Origin: an uncultured Bacteroides sp.
GTDB taxonomy: Bacteria; Bacteroidota; Bacteroidia; Bacteroidales; Bacteroidaceae
Assembly: GCF_910578895.1 (NCBI RefSeq)
Contig: NZ_CAJTSC010000015.1
Location: forward strand, 26,544 to 68,447
Direction of reading: 5' to 3'
Length of the DNA: 41,904 bases
Part shown: in pieces, positions 1 to 7,193 of the stretch
Numbering within the stretch: the first letter of the stretch is position 1
How the letters are laid out: each line of letters starts with the position of its first letter
Translations under genes and position numbers: made by a program
The notes under the pieces: model-generated
Told to the model about the DNA's origin: nothing
Seen by the model: only the letters and a program-made list of their open reading frames with translations
The model's database searches: none

Positions 1-16
1 ATTAAAATACCCCCCC

Positions 17-604
17 ATGTTAGGTAAAGAAGAAATCGTATCTCCTTCGTTGGACGAACTGAAAGAACATTATCACCGTATATTGACTCTGCTGGGCGAG
101 GATCCCGGACGTGAAGGATTGTTGAAAACCCCGGAACGGGTGGCGAAAGCTATGTTGACACTGACCAAAGGTTATTCCATGGACCCGCATGAGGTGCTCC
201 GCTCCGCCAAGTTCAAGGAAGACTATAACCAGATGGTGATTGTGAAAGACATTGATTTCTTCTCCCTCTGCGAACATCATATGCTGCCGTTCTACGGAAA
301 AGCGCATGTGGCTTATATCCCCAACGGCTACATCACCGGACTGAGCAAGATTGCCCGCGTGGTAGACATCTTCTCCCATCGCCTGCAAGTGCAGGAACGC
401 ATGACGCTGCAGATAAAAGAGTGCATTCAGGAGACGCTGAATCCACTGGGCGTGATGGTGGTGGTGGAAGCGAAACACATGTGCATGCAGATGCGCGGTG
501 TGGAGAAGCAGAATTCGGTGACTACCACTTCCGACTTTACGGGAGCCTTCAACCAGGCAAAGACGCGCGAGGAGTTCATGAACCTTATCCGCCACAATTC
601 CTGA
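17..604 (+). CDS. folE: GTP cyclohydrolase I (FolE)
   Basis: Converts GTP to 7,8-dihydroneopterin triphosphate, the first step of folate/pterin synthesis in the cytoplasm. The 195-residue length is normal for the family. Seen in the protein: the N-terminal GEDPGREGLLKTPERVAKAM block, the zinc/active-site segment SLCEHHMLPFYGKAHVAYIP, the GLSKIARVVDIF block, and the C-terminal HMCMQMRGV segment supplying the second zinc cysteine. The ATG at 17 gives a standard N-terminus; only 16 nt lie before it, so its promoter or upstream operon partner is outside the window. It converges on dnaG with only 6 nt between the two stop codons and no obvious terminator hairpin between them, so the 3' ends of the two transcripts probably overlap. 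Confidence 0.97.
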   Translation: MLGKEEIVSPSLDELKEHYHRILTLLGEDPGREGLLKTPERVAKAMLTLTKGYSMDPHEVLRSAKFKEDYNQMVIVKDIDFFSLCEHHMLPFYGKAHVAYIPNGYITGLSKIARVVDIFSHRLQVQERMTLQIKECIQETLNPLGVMVVVEAKHMCMQMRGVEKQNSVTTTSDFTGAFNQAKTREEFMNLIRHNS

Positions 605-610
605 TGACGG

Positions 611-2704
611 TCAGGGGAGCACCACGCGGTCTCCCAACCGTTTTGCCATCAGGCTCTGCACTTCGCGCATTTCGCTGTAGCGCTTCATGAGGGCGTTGCA
701 TTTCTCCTCGTCGTTGGCAACGGCGGGGTCTTGCAGCGCAGACATCATGTGCTTCAGCTCCTCGCAGACGATGGCATATTTGAAGTTGACCATCAGTGCC
801 GGAACCAACTCGTACAGGCGTTCTTCATCGGTCACTATCTTCTGGCTTTTCGAATGATACTTGCTCAGCTGGTAGCGGTTGCTGATAAGCTCCACGCTCA
901 GCTTGCTGATGGCGGAATCCGGGTGCGCCAGGAAGTAGCGCTCGGCTGTAAATCCCGCATTGTTTATGTGTGCGGCAGCCTCGGCAAGTATCTGCCGGTG
1001 CAGCGGGTTGTGGAAGGACAACTCGTCTTGTTTCAGGTCGTTGGTGACGTATTCAATCACGCTTACAGGGGTTTCCTTGCCCTCTTCATCGGTCACGTTG
1101 CACATCACCCGCTCGCCGTAGCGCACAATCATCTGCAGAATCAGCCGTTCGTATTTGTAGAACTCCTGTCCCTCTTTTCCTTCCTGCGGAATGAAAGAGA
1201 CGTAGCTGTCTTCCGGCGGGAAAGGTGCGTCCGTAGGATAACCGGCAGCTTCTCCGGCGCCCGTTACGCCCTCGCCCGGCATTGTATACGGGGGGGATAG
1301 CGGACTTCCGGTATCCGTCGCGTTGGTCGCCCGCTCTGCCGGCCTTGCGGCATTCCTGCGTTCCCGTTCGGCTTGTTCGCTACGTTTCTCCGCCTGCATT
1401 TCACGCCGTTTCGCCACTTCCGAGACAAGCAGCTTGTCCTCTACCCGCAGCAGTTGGGCGCACTCTTTGATGTAGACATCGCGCACGATGGCTTCGGGGA
1501 TGACGGAGATGCTTTGCACCAGGTTGCCGATAAGTTCGGCGCGCTTGATAGGGTCTTTTCCGGCATCCTCCAGCAGTAGGTTGGTCTTGAAGCGGATGAA
1601 GTCCGTCTCATGCTCCTGTATGAATTGCTGGAATTCGGCGGAGTTGTGCTTGCGGGCAAAGGAGTCCGGGTCGTCTCCGTCGGGCAGGAGGCACACCTTG
1701 ATGTTCATGCCCTCTTCCAGCAGCATGTCGATGCCCCGGATGGACGCTTTGATGCCGGCGGCATCGCCATCGTAGAGTATGGTCATGTTATTGGTGAAAC
1801 GGTGAATCAGCCGGATTTGCCCCGGTGTCAGTGCCGTTCCCGAAGAAGCCACCACGTTTTCTATGCCGGATTGGTGCATGGAGATTACGTCCGTATAGCC
1901 TTCCACCAGAAAGCAGCGGTCTTGCTTCACGATTGCCTGCTTGGCGAAATAGATGCCGTACAGTTCGTTGCTCTTATGGTAGATGGCAGACTCGGGCGAG
2001 TTGACGTACTTCACCTTGACACCTTTGGTGGCGCTGGCAAGCACGCGGCCGCCGAAAGCCACTACCTTGCCCGACAGGGTGTGTACGGGGAAGATGACAC
2101 GTCCCCAAAAGCGGTCGCGCAGCTGGTTGTCGTCTGTTTCGTAGCACAGTCCGGTCTTGACGAGAAACTCTTTCCTGTATCCTTTCTTAAGCGCTTCCTG
2201 CGCCATGGCGTTGTGGCTTTCGGTGCAATAGCCCAGTTGGAACTTCTCGATGATGTCGTCCCGGAATCCTCGGTTGCGGAAGTACGCCATGCCGATGCTG
2301 CGCCCGTCCACGTGGTTGCGCAGGATGTCCTGGAAGTAGTCGCGGGCAAACTGGTTGACGATGAAAAGGCTTTCCCGTTCGTTCTGCACCAGTTTTTCTT
2401 CGTTGGACAGTTCACGTTCCTTAATCTCGATGCCGTATTTCTTTGCAAGGTGCTTCAGCGCCTCGGGATAGGACATCTGCTCGTGCTCCATGATGAAGTG
2501 CACCGCATTGCCCCCTTTGCCGCAGGCAAAGCATTTGCACAATCCCTTGGCGGGCGATACGTAGAACGAGGGGGTCTTGTCGTCGTGAAACGGGCAAAGC
2601 CCCACGTAGTTCACTCCGCGCTTGCGCAGGGTGACGAAGTCGGATACGACATCGACGATTTGCGCCGCATCCAGAATCCGGTCTATGGTGGGTTGGTCTA
2701 TCAT
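611..2704 (-). CDS. dnaG: DNA primase (DnaG)
   Basis: Makes RNA primers for replication. Three modules are visible. The N-terminal CHC2 zinc-binding domain has ligands C37, H40, C58 and C61 (CPFH...CFAC). The TOPRIM catalytic core includes VEGYTDVISMHQSGIENVVA and the acidic LYDGDAAG motif. The C-terminal helicase-binding region is preceded by a low-complexity linker of about 60 residues rich in charged residues, then Ala/Pro. The 697-residue length is typical of Bacteroidales primases. The ATG at 2704 matches the family's short N-terminus (MIDQPTIDRILDA), and no other start would keep it. A consensus promoter lies immediately upstream, leaving a very short 5' leader (see separate entry). Monocistronic as far as seen; the 3' end faces folE. 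Confidence 0.97.
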   Translation of the reverse strand: MIDQPTIDRILDAAQIVDVVSDFVTLRKRGVNYVGLCPFHDDKTPSFYVSPAKGLCKCFACGKGGNAVHFIMEHEQMSYPEALKHLAKKYGIEIKERELSNEEKLVQNERESLFIVNQFARDYFQDILRNHVDGRSIGMAYFRNRGFRDDIIEKFQLGYCTESHNAMAQEALKKGYRKEFLVKTGLCYETDDNQLRDRFWGRVIFPVHTLSGKVVAFGGRVLASATKGVKVKYVNSPESAIYHKSNELYGIYFAKQAIVKQDRCFLVEGYTDVISMHQSGIENVVASSGTALTPGQIRLIHRFTNNMTILYDGDAAGIKASIRGIDMLLEEGMNIKVCLLPDGDDPDSFARKHNSAEFQQFIQEHETDFIRFKTNLLLEDAGKDPIKRAELIGNLVQSISVIPEAIVRDVYIKECAQLLRVEDKLLVSEVAKRREMQAEKRSEQAERERRNAARPAERATNATDTGSPLSPPYTMPGEGVTGAGEAAGYPTDAPFPPEDSYVSFIPQEGKEGQEFYKYERLILQMIVRYGERVMCNVTDEEGKETPVSVIEYVTNDLKQDELSFHNPLHRQILAEAAAHINNAGFTAERYFLAHPDSAISKLSVELISNRYQLSKYHSKSQKIVTDEERLYELVPALMVNFKYAIVCEELKHMMSALQDPAVANDEEKCNALMKRYSEMREVQSLMAKRLGDRVVLP

Positions 2705-2714
2705 GATTCGCGTA

Positions 2715-2745
2715 CAAATTTACATATAAAATCTGCCCCTGCAAA
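2715..2745 (-). promoter_or_regulatory. Consensus Bacteroides-type promoter for dnaG
   Basis: On the minus strand TTTG (2745-2742), a 19-nt spacer, and TAAATTTG (2722-2715) match the Bacteroides -33/-7 consensus exactly. The -7 box ends only 10 nt before the dnaG ATG, so the mRNA leader should be only a few nucleotides. The -33 element lies inside the 3' arm of the upstream terminator hairpin. Confidence 0.75.
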
Positions 2746-2765
2746 AAAAAGTTTTGCAGGGGCAG
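2733..2765 (-). terminator. Intrinsic terminator of the aromatic operon
   Basis: Perfect 14-bp inverted repeat: CTGCCCCTGCAAAA at 2733-2746 against its complement at 2752-2765, with a 5-nt loop. On the minus strand it is followed by ATTTTATAT. It sits 86 nt downstream of the tyrA stop and should end the leftward pheA-tyrA transcript before dnaG. Its 3' arm doubles as part of the dnaG promoter. Confidence 0.75.
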
Positions 2766-2830
2766 GCATACGGTTTCATTTAAAATAATGCCGAACAAAA
2801 TTTAAACAGGCTCTAAGTTTTAAACGGCAG

Positions 2831-2851
2831 AGCCGTGGGGCAGGCACGGCT
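2831..2851 (-). terminator. GC-rich hairpin at the tyrA stop codon
   Basis: AGCCGTG (2831-2837) and CACGGCT (2845-2851) form a 7-bp stem with a 7-nt loop that touches the tyrA stop codon. The U-tract after it is poor (CTGCCGTTTAAAA), so it may be a weak first terminator or an mRNA-stabilising 3' hairpin ahead of the strong one at 2733-2765. Confidence 0.4.
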
Positions 2852-3624
2852 TACTTGATTTTCTCCCTGATTTTAGCCAGGTATTTCTTCATCCCTTCGG
2901 CATCTTTATTGGTGATGATTTCCAACAGCTGCTTCAGCTCCAGGCGGATGTTCTCCACCTGGCCGGGCGTACGGGGGTTGAACAAAATCTCCTGAAGCAG
3001 GTAGTCGTCTTCGTTCAGCAGCCCTTTGGCGATCGCCATGTGCTTCTTGAAGGTGGTTCCCGGCGCTTCCTGATGCTTCATCACCGCTGCGAACACGAAG
3101 GTGGAGACAAACGGGATGGACAATGAGTATGCCACCGTTTCGTCATGCTCGTCGAAGGTGTATTCGAAGATGTTGAGCTTCAGGGTCTGGTACAGGTCCT
3201 TGAAGAACACCTTTCCCAAGTGGTCGCCTTCGCTGATGATGATGGCGTTCTCCGTATTTAGGTTGTTCAGGCTGGCAAAGGTGGGTCCGAACATAGGGTG
3301 CGTGGACACATAGCGGAAGCCGCTTTCGTCGTAGAACTTCTTCAACCCCGTCTTCACCGAGGCGATGTCGCTGATGATGCAGTCCTTGGGCAACACGGGC
3401 AGCACCTGCCGGAAGGCTTCCAGCGTGTATTTCACTGTGACGGCGTTGATGACCAACTCCGGTTCGAAGTTCCTGATTTCTTCCAGCGTGGTGAAACGGT
3501 AAGTGTTGTAGACGAAGCGCAACTGATGCGGGTTGACGTCGAACACCGCCGTTTCGTGTTGGAAACTTAGGATATCCGTAAAGAAAGAGCCCATCTTGCC
3601 GGCTCCGAGTATTAATATTCGCAT
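2851..3624 (-). CDS. tyrA: Prephenate dehydrogenase (TyrA type)
   Basis: Oxidative decarboxylation of prephenate to 4-hydroxyphenylpyruvate on the tyrosine branch. The protein begins MRILILGAGKMGSFF, a Rossmann NAD(P) motif (G7-x-G9-x2-G12), and contains the family segments SDIASVKTG and HPMFGPTF. At 257 residues it is the short form without a fused chorismate mutase, which here is fused to the DAHP synthase instead. It is the last gene of the four-gene pheA operon, 85 nt after the DAHP synthase. That gap holds a strong hairpin, which may set its expression relative to the upstream genes. The ATG at 3624 follows an A-rich stretch rather than a Shine-Dalgarno, as is usual in Bacteroidales. Confidence 0.93.
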   Translation of the reverse strand: MRILILGAGKMGSFFTDILSFQHETAVFDVNPHQLRFVYNTYRFTTLEEIRNFEPELVINAVTVKYTLEAFRQVLPVLPKDCIISDIASVKTGLKKFYDESGFRYVSTHPMFGPTFASLNNLNTENAIIISEGDHLGKVFFKDLYQTLKLNIFEYTFDEHDETVAYSLSIPFVSTFVFAAVMKHQEAPGTTFKKHMAIAKGLLNEDDYLLQEILFNPRTPGQVENIRLELKQLLEIITNKDAEGMKKYLAKIREKIK

Positions 3625-3647
3625 GGTTCTTTTTTTAATGCGTTGAT

Positions 3648-3696
3648 GTGCCGATGGTTTGGCGAGGGACGGCGGTATCCCTCATGGCATCGGCAC
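3648..3696 (-). other. Two-tier hairpin between DAHP synthase and tyrA
   Basis: GTGCCGATG (3648-3656) pairs with CATCGGCAC (3688-3696). Nested inside, GAGGGA (3664-3669) pairs with TCCCTC (3678-3683). In the leftward transcript there is no U-run directly after the stem, so it is not a standard terminator. An intercistronic processing or stabilising element is more likely. Confidence 0.55.
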
Positions 3697-3709
3697 GTTG
3701 TGAAGTACG

Positions 3710-4777
3710 TTACTTGTTGATAATCTCCATTTGCTGGCGCACGCTCTCCTCGTGTATCGCCTCGAACACTTTCTTGATAAATTCCGAATCCATGCCGCAG
3801 AGCGCGCCTTGCGAGCCGCGTTTCTCGAGGATTTCGTTGTAGCGTCCTGTTTGCAGGATTGTCATGGCGTGCTCTTTCTTGTACGTACCGATTTCGCGGG
3901 CTATGCGCATCCGTTTGGCAAGTTCCTGGATGAGGTTGTTGTCGCACTCGTCAATCTGTTTGCGCAGTTCGCTGAGGTTTTCGGTGCTTTGCGTCTCTTG
4001 GCGGATGACGAGCAGGTTGAGGATGTAGTCCAGCACGTCGGGTGTGACCTGCTGTGAGGCATCGCTCCATGCGCAGTCGGGGTTGCAGTGGCTTTCCACA
4101 ATCAGTCCGTTGAAGCCCAGGTCCATTGCCTGCTGGCACAGCGGGGCAACCAGTTCGCGCTTTCCGCCGATGTGGCTCGGGTCGCAGAGGATGGGCAGGT
4201 TCGGGATGCGGCGGCGCAGCTCGATGGGGATGTGCCACTGCGGCAGGTTGCGGTAGAGCTTCTTGTCGTAGCTGCTGAAACCGCGGTGAATGGCTCCCAG
4301 GCGTTTCAGACCGGCGTTGTTGATGCGTTCCAGCGCGCCGATCCATAACTCCAGGTCGGGGTTTACGGGGTTCTTCACCAATACCGGGATGTCCACGCCT
4401 TTCAGTGCGTCGGCTATCTCCTGCACGGCAAACGGGTTTGCCGTGGTGCGGGCGCCTACCCAAAGTATGTCGATGCCGGCTTTCAGGCATTCGTACACGT
4501 GCTTGGCGGTTGCCACTTCGGTGGCAACGTACATGCCCGTCTCTTTTCTCACCTCTTTGAGCCATGCCAGCCCCTCTACGCCTACGCCTTCGAAGCCGCC
4601 CGGTTTGGTGCGGGGTTTCCAGATGCCTGCGCGGAATATCTTCGTTCCTTTGGCTGCCAGTTGTCCGGCTGTGTCCATCACTTGTTCTTCTGTTTCGGCG
4701 CTGCAAGGGCCGGCTATTACCAAGGGGCGTTTCTCTTCGATGCCCGGCAGTAAGATTGATTCTAATTCAAGTCCCAT
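3710..4777 (-). CDS. Bifunctional DAHP synthase / chorismate mutase
   Basis: Condenses phosphoenolpyruvate and erythrose-4-phosphate to DAHP, the first shikimate step, and rearranges chorismate to prephenate. Residues about 18-260 are the KDOP-synthase-like (type I-beta) barrel, with VIAGPCSAETEEQ, KPRTKPGGFEGVGVEG and CDPSHIGGKRE. Residues about 270-355 are an all-helical AroQ chorismate mutase starting ENLSELRKQIDECDNNLIQE. The open frame runs 51 codons further upstream, but that extension lies in the spacer and overlaps the aminotransferase end. The ATG at 4777 gives the normal MGLELESILLPG start, preceded by AAAGAAT. The fusion joins pathway entry to the Phe/Tyr branch point, which fits its place between the aminotransferase and tyrA genes. 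Confidence 0.94.
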   Translation of the reverse strand: MGLELESILLPGIEEKRPLVIAGPCSAETEEQVMDTAGQLAAKGTKIFRAGIWKPRTKPGGFEGVGVEGLAWLKEVRKETGMYVATEVATAKHVYECLKAGIDILWVGARTTANPFAVQEIADALKGVDIPVLVKNPVNPDLELWIGALERINNAGLKRLGAIHRGFSSYDKKLYRNLPQWHIPIELRRRIPNLPILCDPSHIGGKRELVAPLCQQAMDLGFNGLIVESHCNPDCAWSDASQQVTPDVLDYILNLLVIRQETQSTENLSELRKQIDECDNNLIQELAKRMRIAREIGTYKKEHAMTILQTGRYNEILEKRGSQGALCGMDSEFIKKVFEAIHEESVRQQMEIINK

Positions 4778-4835
4778 ATTCTTTAATTGTTTTTGATTAT
4801 ATTCGTCTGAAAAGCGAGAAGCAAACACACAAAAG

Positions 4836-6011
4836 TTATTCCATTGCCTTGATGCGCTCCAGCGCTTCCGCCAGTTTTTCGTCCTTGCAGCAAAGCGAGA
4901 TACGGATATACCGTTTTCCGTTGCTGCCAAAGATGAATCCCGGAGTGATGAATACGCGTGCCCTGTGCAGCACCCGTTCGGTCAGCTCTTCCACGTCGGC
5001 GCAACTGTCGGGTATCTTTCCCCAAAGGAACATGCCCACCTGGTTCTCGTCGTAGGTGCATCCCAGCCGGCGCATGATTTCGCCTGCCAGCCGGCGCCGT
5101 CCGCGGTAGTTCCTGTTGTTGGCTTCGTACCACTCTTCGCCGGATTCCAAGGCATTGGCGGCGGCAAGTTGCATGGCGCGGAACATGCCGCTGTCGATGT
5201 TGCTCTTCACCTTCAGTATCCATTGCACGAAACCGGCATTGGAAGCGAGCATGCCGATGCGCCAGCCCGGCATGTTGTGGCTCTTGCTCATGGAGTTGAA
5301 CTCGATGCAGCACTCCTTCGCTCCGGGGACGCTGAGAATGCTGGCGGGGCGGTCGTTCAGGATGAAGCTGTACGGATTGTCGTTGACGATGATGATGTCC
5401 TTGCGGCGCGCCAGATCCACCAGCTTTTGGTAAAGCTCCGGGGTGGCGTTCGCTCCCGTAGGCATGTTGGGATAGTTGGTCCACATCAGCTTGACGCGGC
5501 TCATGTCCATCTGCTCCAGCTCCTCGAAGTCGGGCATCCAACCGTTCTCTTCCTTCAGGTTGTAGTTCACCACTTCGGCGCCCAGTATCTTGCTGAGCGA
5601 AGTGTAGGTGGGATAGCCGGGATTGGGAACCAGCACCTGGTCGCCGGGGTTGACGAAAGCCAGCGTGACGTGCAGGATGCCTTCCTTGGAGCCGATGAGC
5701 GGCTGTATCTCCGTGTTGGGGTCCAGATCCACGCCATACCACCGCTTGTACCAGCCGGCAAAGCTGCGGCGCAGTTCGGGAATGCCTGTGTAGGGCATAT
5801 AGCCGTGCCCGTCGGGGTTTTTCGCCTCCGTGCAGAGCGTCTGTATGGCGCTGTCCGAGGGAGGCATGTCCGGGCTGCCGATGCCCAGGCTGATTACATC
5901 CTTGCCTTCGGCATTCATCTGTGCCACCTCTTTCAGTTTCTTAGAGAAGTAGTATTCGCTCACGCTTGCCAGCCGGTCGGCGGGCTTTATCTTAGATTGT
6001 TGATTTTCCAT
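4836..6011 (-). CDS. PLP-dependent class I/II aminotransferase of the aromatic operon
   Basis: A 391-residue fold-type I aminotransferase. Visible: the GIGSPDMPPSDSAI N-terminal signature, NPGYPTYTS, NYPNMPTGA, DNPYSFI, and the pyridoxal-binding Lys243 in SMSKSHNMPGWRIG. It resembles LL-diaminopimelate/aspartate aminotransferases by sequence. Its position between pheA and the DAHP synthase-chorismate mutase suggests it transaminates phenylpyruvate and 4-hydroxyphenylpyruvate to Phe and Tyr (inference). Its start overlaps the 3' end of pheA by 20 nt (5992-6011), indicating translational coupling. Substrate specificity cannot be read from the sequence. Confidence 0.9.
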   Translation of the reverse strand: MENQQSKIKPADRLASVSEYYFSKKLKEVAQMNAEGKDVISLGIGSPDMPPSDSAIQTLCTEAKNPDGHGYMPYTGIPELRRSFAGWYKRWYGVDLDPNTEIQPLIGSKEGILHVTLAFVNPGDQVLVPNPGYPTYTSLSKILGAEVVNYNLKEENGWMPDFEELEQMDMSRVKLMWTNYPNMPTGANATPELYQKLVDLARRKDIIIVNDNPYSFILNDRPASILSVPGAKECCIEFNSMSKSHNMPGWRIGMLASNAGFVQWILKVKSNIDSGMFRAMQLAAANALESGEEWYEANNRNYRGRRRLAGEIMRRLGCTYDENQVGMFLWGKIPDSCADVEELTERVLHRARVFITPGFIFGSNGKRYIRISLCCKDEKLAEALERIKAME

Positions 6012-6840
6012 CTTCGTATTCTCCTAATATTTTAAGTTCTTTGGTCAGCGGGGTGATGGCCACGATAGATTGTTTGTACTTCAGCACGTTGTCGAAAACC
6101 ACGTCCACGTAGAATTGGTATTCCCACTCGCGCCCGATGATGGGCAGCGACTGTATCTTGGTGAGGTTGATGCGGTAGAAGGAGAGTATGGAGAGCACCT
6201 GCGAGAGGCTTCCCTCGGTGTGCGGCAGGGTGAATACCATGCTTGCCTTGTTCACCTCGTTGCGGCGGTGGCGGTTCAGTTCGTCCGCCTGCCAGGCGTC
6301 TGCCACTACGAGGAAGCGGGTGAAGTTGTGTTTGTTTGTCTCGATGCCTTCCTGCAGCACCTTCATGCCGTAGCGCCGGGCGGCGGCTTTGGAGCAGATG
6401 GCGGCGTGCCCCCTCAGGTTGTCCCGCTTGATGGTTTCCGCGCTGCGGGCGGTGTCTTCTCCTTCCACCACCTTGATGCGGGGATGCTGCCCGAGGAACT
6501 CGCGGCACTGCATCAGGGCGATGGGGTGGGAGTTTACTTCGGTGATGTCGTCCCAGTCTTCGTCGGGCAGGCACACGAAGCTGTGCGAGATGCGCAGTTT
6601 GTATTCGCCTACAATCTGTGTGCCGCTCTGGCGCAGCAGTTCGTTGTTATGCAGCAGGCTTCCTGCAATCGTATTCTCTATTGCCAGCATGCCTATGGTC
6701 CGGTTGTCTTCCTTGACGGCGGCAAACACGTCTTCGAAGCTGGCGCAGCAGATGAGCTCTATCTCTTCTCCCTCGAAGTACTTGTGTGCGGCGATGTCGT
6801 GATACGAACCTAAGGTTCCTTGAATGGCTACTTTTTTCAT
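5992..6840 (-). CDS. pheA: Prephenate dehydratase with ACT domain
   Basis: Converts prephenate to phenylpyruvate. At 282 residues it is the stand-alone dehydratase form. Residues 1 to about 185 are the periplasmic-binding-like catalytic domain with GTLGSYHDIAAHKYF and the catalytic T174-R175-F176 in NKHNFTRFLVV. Residues about 200-275 are an ACT regulatory domain (GSLSQVLSILSFYRINLTKI...SLPI), implying allosteric feedback by phenylalanine. It is the first structural gene of the leftward aromatic operon. It is preceded by a leader peptide gene rich in Phe/Tyr codons and an intrinsic terminator ending 32 nt upstream of its ATG, so transcription into it is probably set by attenuation. Confidence 0.95.
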   Translation of the reverse strand: MKKVAIQGTLGSYHDIAAHKYFEGEEIELICCASFEDVFAAVKEDNRTIGMLAIENTIAGSLLHNNELLRQSGTQIVGEYKLRISHSFVCLPDEDWDDITEVNSHPIALMQCREFLGQHPRIKVVEGEDTARSAETIKRDNLRGHAAICSKAAARRYGMKVLQEGIETNKHNFTRFLVVADAWQADELNRHRRNEVNKASMVFTLPHTEGSLSQVLSILSFYRINLTKIQSLPIIGREWEYQFYVDVVFDNVLKYKQSIVAITPLTKELKILGEYEDGKSTI

Positions 6841-6872
6841 TCTACGGTTGTTTATATTCTTTGTTTATGACG

Positions 6873-6904
6873 AAAAAATCCCGCTTCCATACGATGGAGC
6901 GGGA
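6873..6904 (-). terminator. Attenuator terminator upstream of pheA
   Basis: In the minus-strand transcript CCCGCTCCAT (6903-6894), a 3-nt loop and ATGGAAGCGGG (6890-6880) form a roughly 10-bp stem with one bulged A, followed by U6 (6878-6873). It lies between the leader peptide stop and the pheA ATG. Its 5' arm is also complementary to codons inside the leader peptide gene, which gives a competing antiterminator. Confidence 0.85.
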
Positions 6905-6949
6905 CTTTATATATTGTTTGGTTCTCTCTTCAGTTCTTAAGCGTCACTG

Positions 6950-7036
6950 TCACTTGACACATACAAACTCCCGCTCTACTTTCCGGCTAAAGTAAAAGTA
7001 AAAAAAGAAGTAATATGCGTAAGTAAATGATTTCAT
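6950..7036 (-). CDS. Phe/Tyr-rich leader peptide of the aromatic operon (attenuator)
   Basis: A 28-codon ORF beginning MKSF. Residues 4-16 read FTYAYYFFFYFYF: six Phe and five Tyr in 13 residues. It starts about 28 nt after a consensus promoter box, ends at TGA 6952-6950, and is followed 46 nt later by an intrinsic terminator before pheA. Codons 14-16 (6997-6989) can pair with AAAGTAGAG at 6982-6974 (hairpin 1:2). GAGCGGGA at 6976-6969 can pair instead with TCCCGCTC at 6904-6897, the 5' arm of the terminator (2:3). This is the textbook layout of ribosome-mediated attenuation, as in E. coli pheL, but reading both Phe and Tyr. Too short for standard ORF callers. No experimental support is available here. 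Confidence 0.85.
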   Translation of the reverse strand: MKSFTYAYYFFFYFYFSRKVEREFVCVK

Positions 7037-7063
7037 ACTTGCTTTTCGTTGTTTATTATGCCG

Positions 7064-7093
7064 CAAATGTAACACTTTTCTTTTATATGCAAA
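7064..7093 (-). promoter_or_regulatory. Promoter of the pheA leader and operon
   Basis: On the minus strand TTTG (7093-7090), an 18-nt spacer and TACATTTG (7071-7064) fit the Bacteroides -33/-7 consensus. The transcript should start a few nt downstream, some 20 nt ahead of the leader peptide ATG at 7036. Confidence 0.75.
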
Positions 7094-7094
7094 T

Positions 7095-7128
7095 AAAAAA
7101 TAGCATTTTTTTTGGCAGCCGCGCTATT
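7095..7128 (-). terminator. Possible weak terminator downstream of the TPR gene
   Basis: AATAGC (7099-7104) and GCTATT (7123-7128) can form a 6-bp stem with an 18-nt loop, followed on the minus strand by TTTT. It is the only terminator-like candidate between the TPR gene stop (7194) and the pheA leader promoter. The stem is short, so this is tentative. Confidence 0.3.
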
Positions 7129-7193
7129 GCAGGTCGGGAAATCTTGGTCGCCGCATCGCCCGGATGGCGGATGCACCGGTTTTCATCGCCTGT

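Noticed and set aside
1610..2788. 392-codon plus-strand ORF antisense to dnaG
   Set aside because: It mirrors the dnaG coding strand in GC-rich codons, has no domain content, and dnaG itself is unmistakable.
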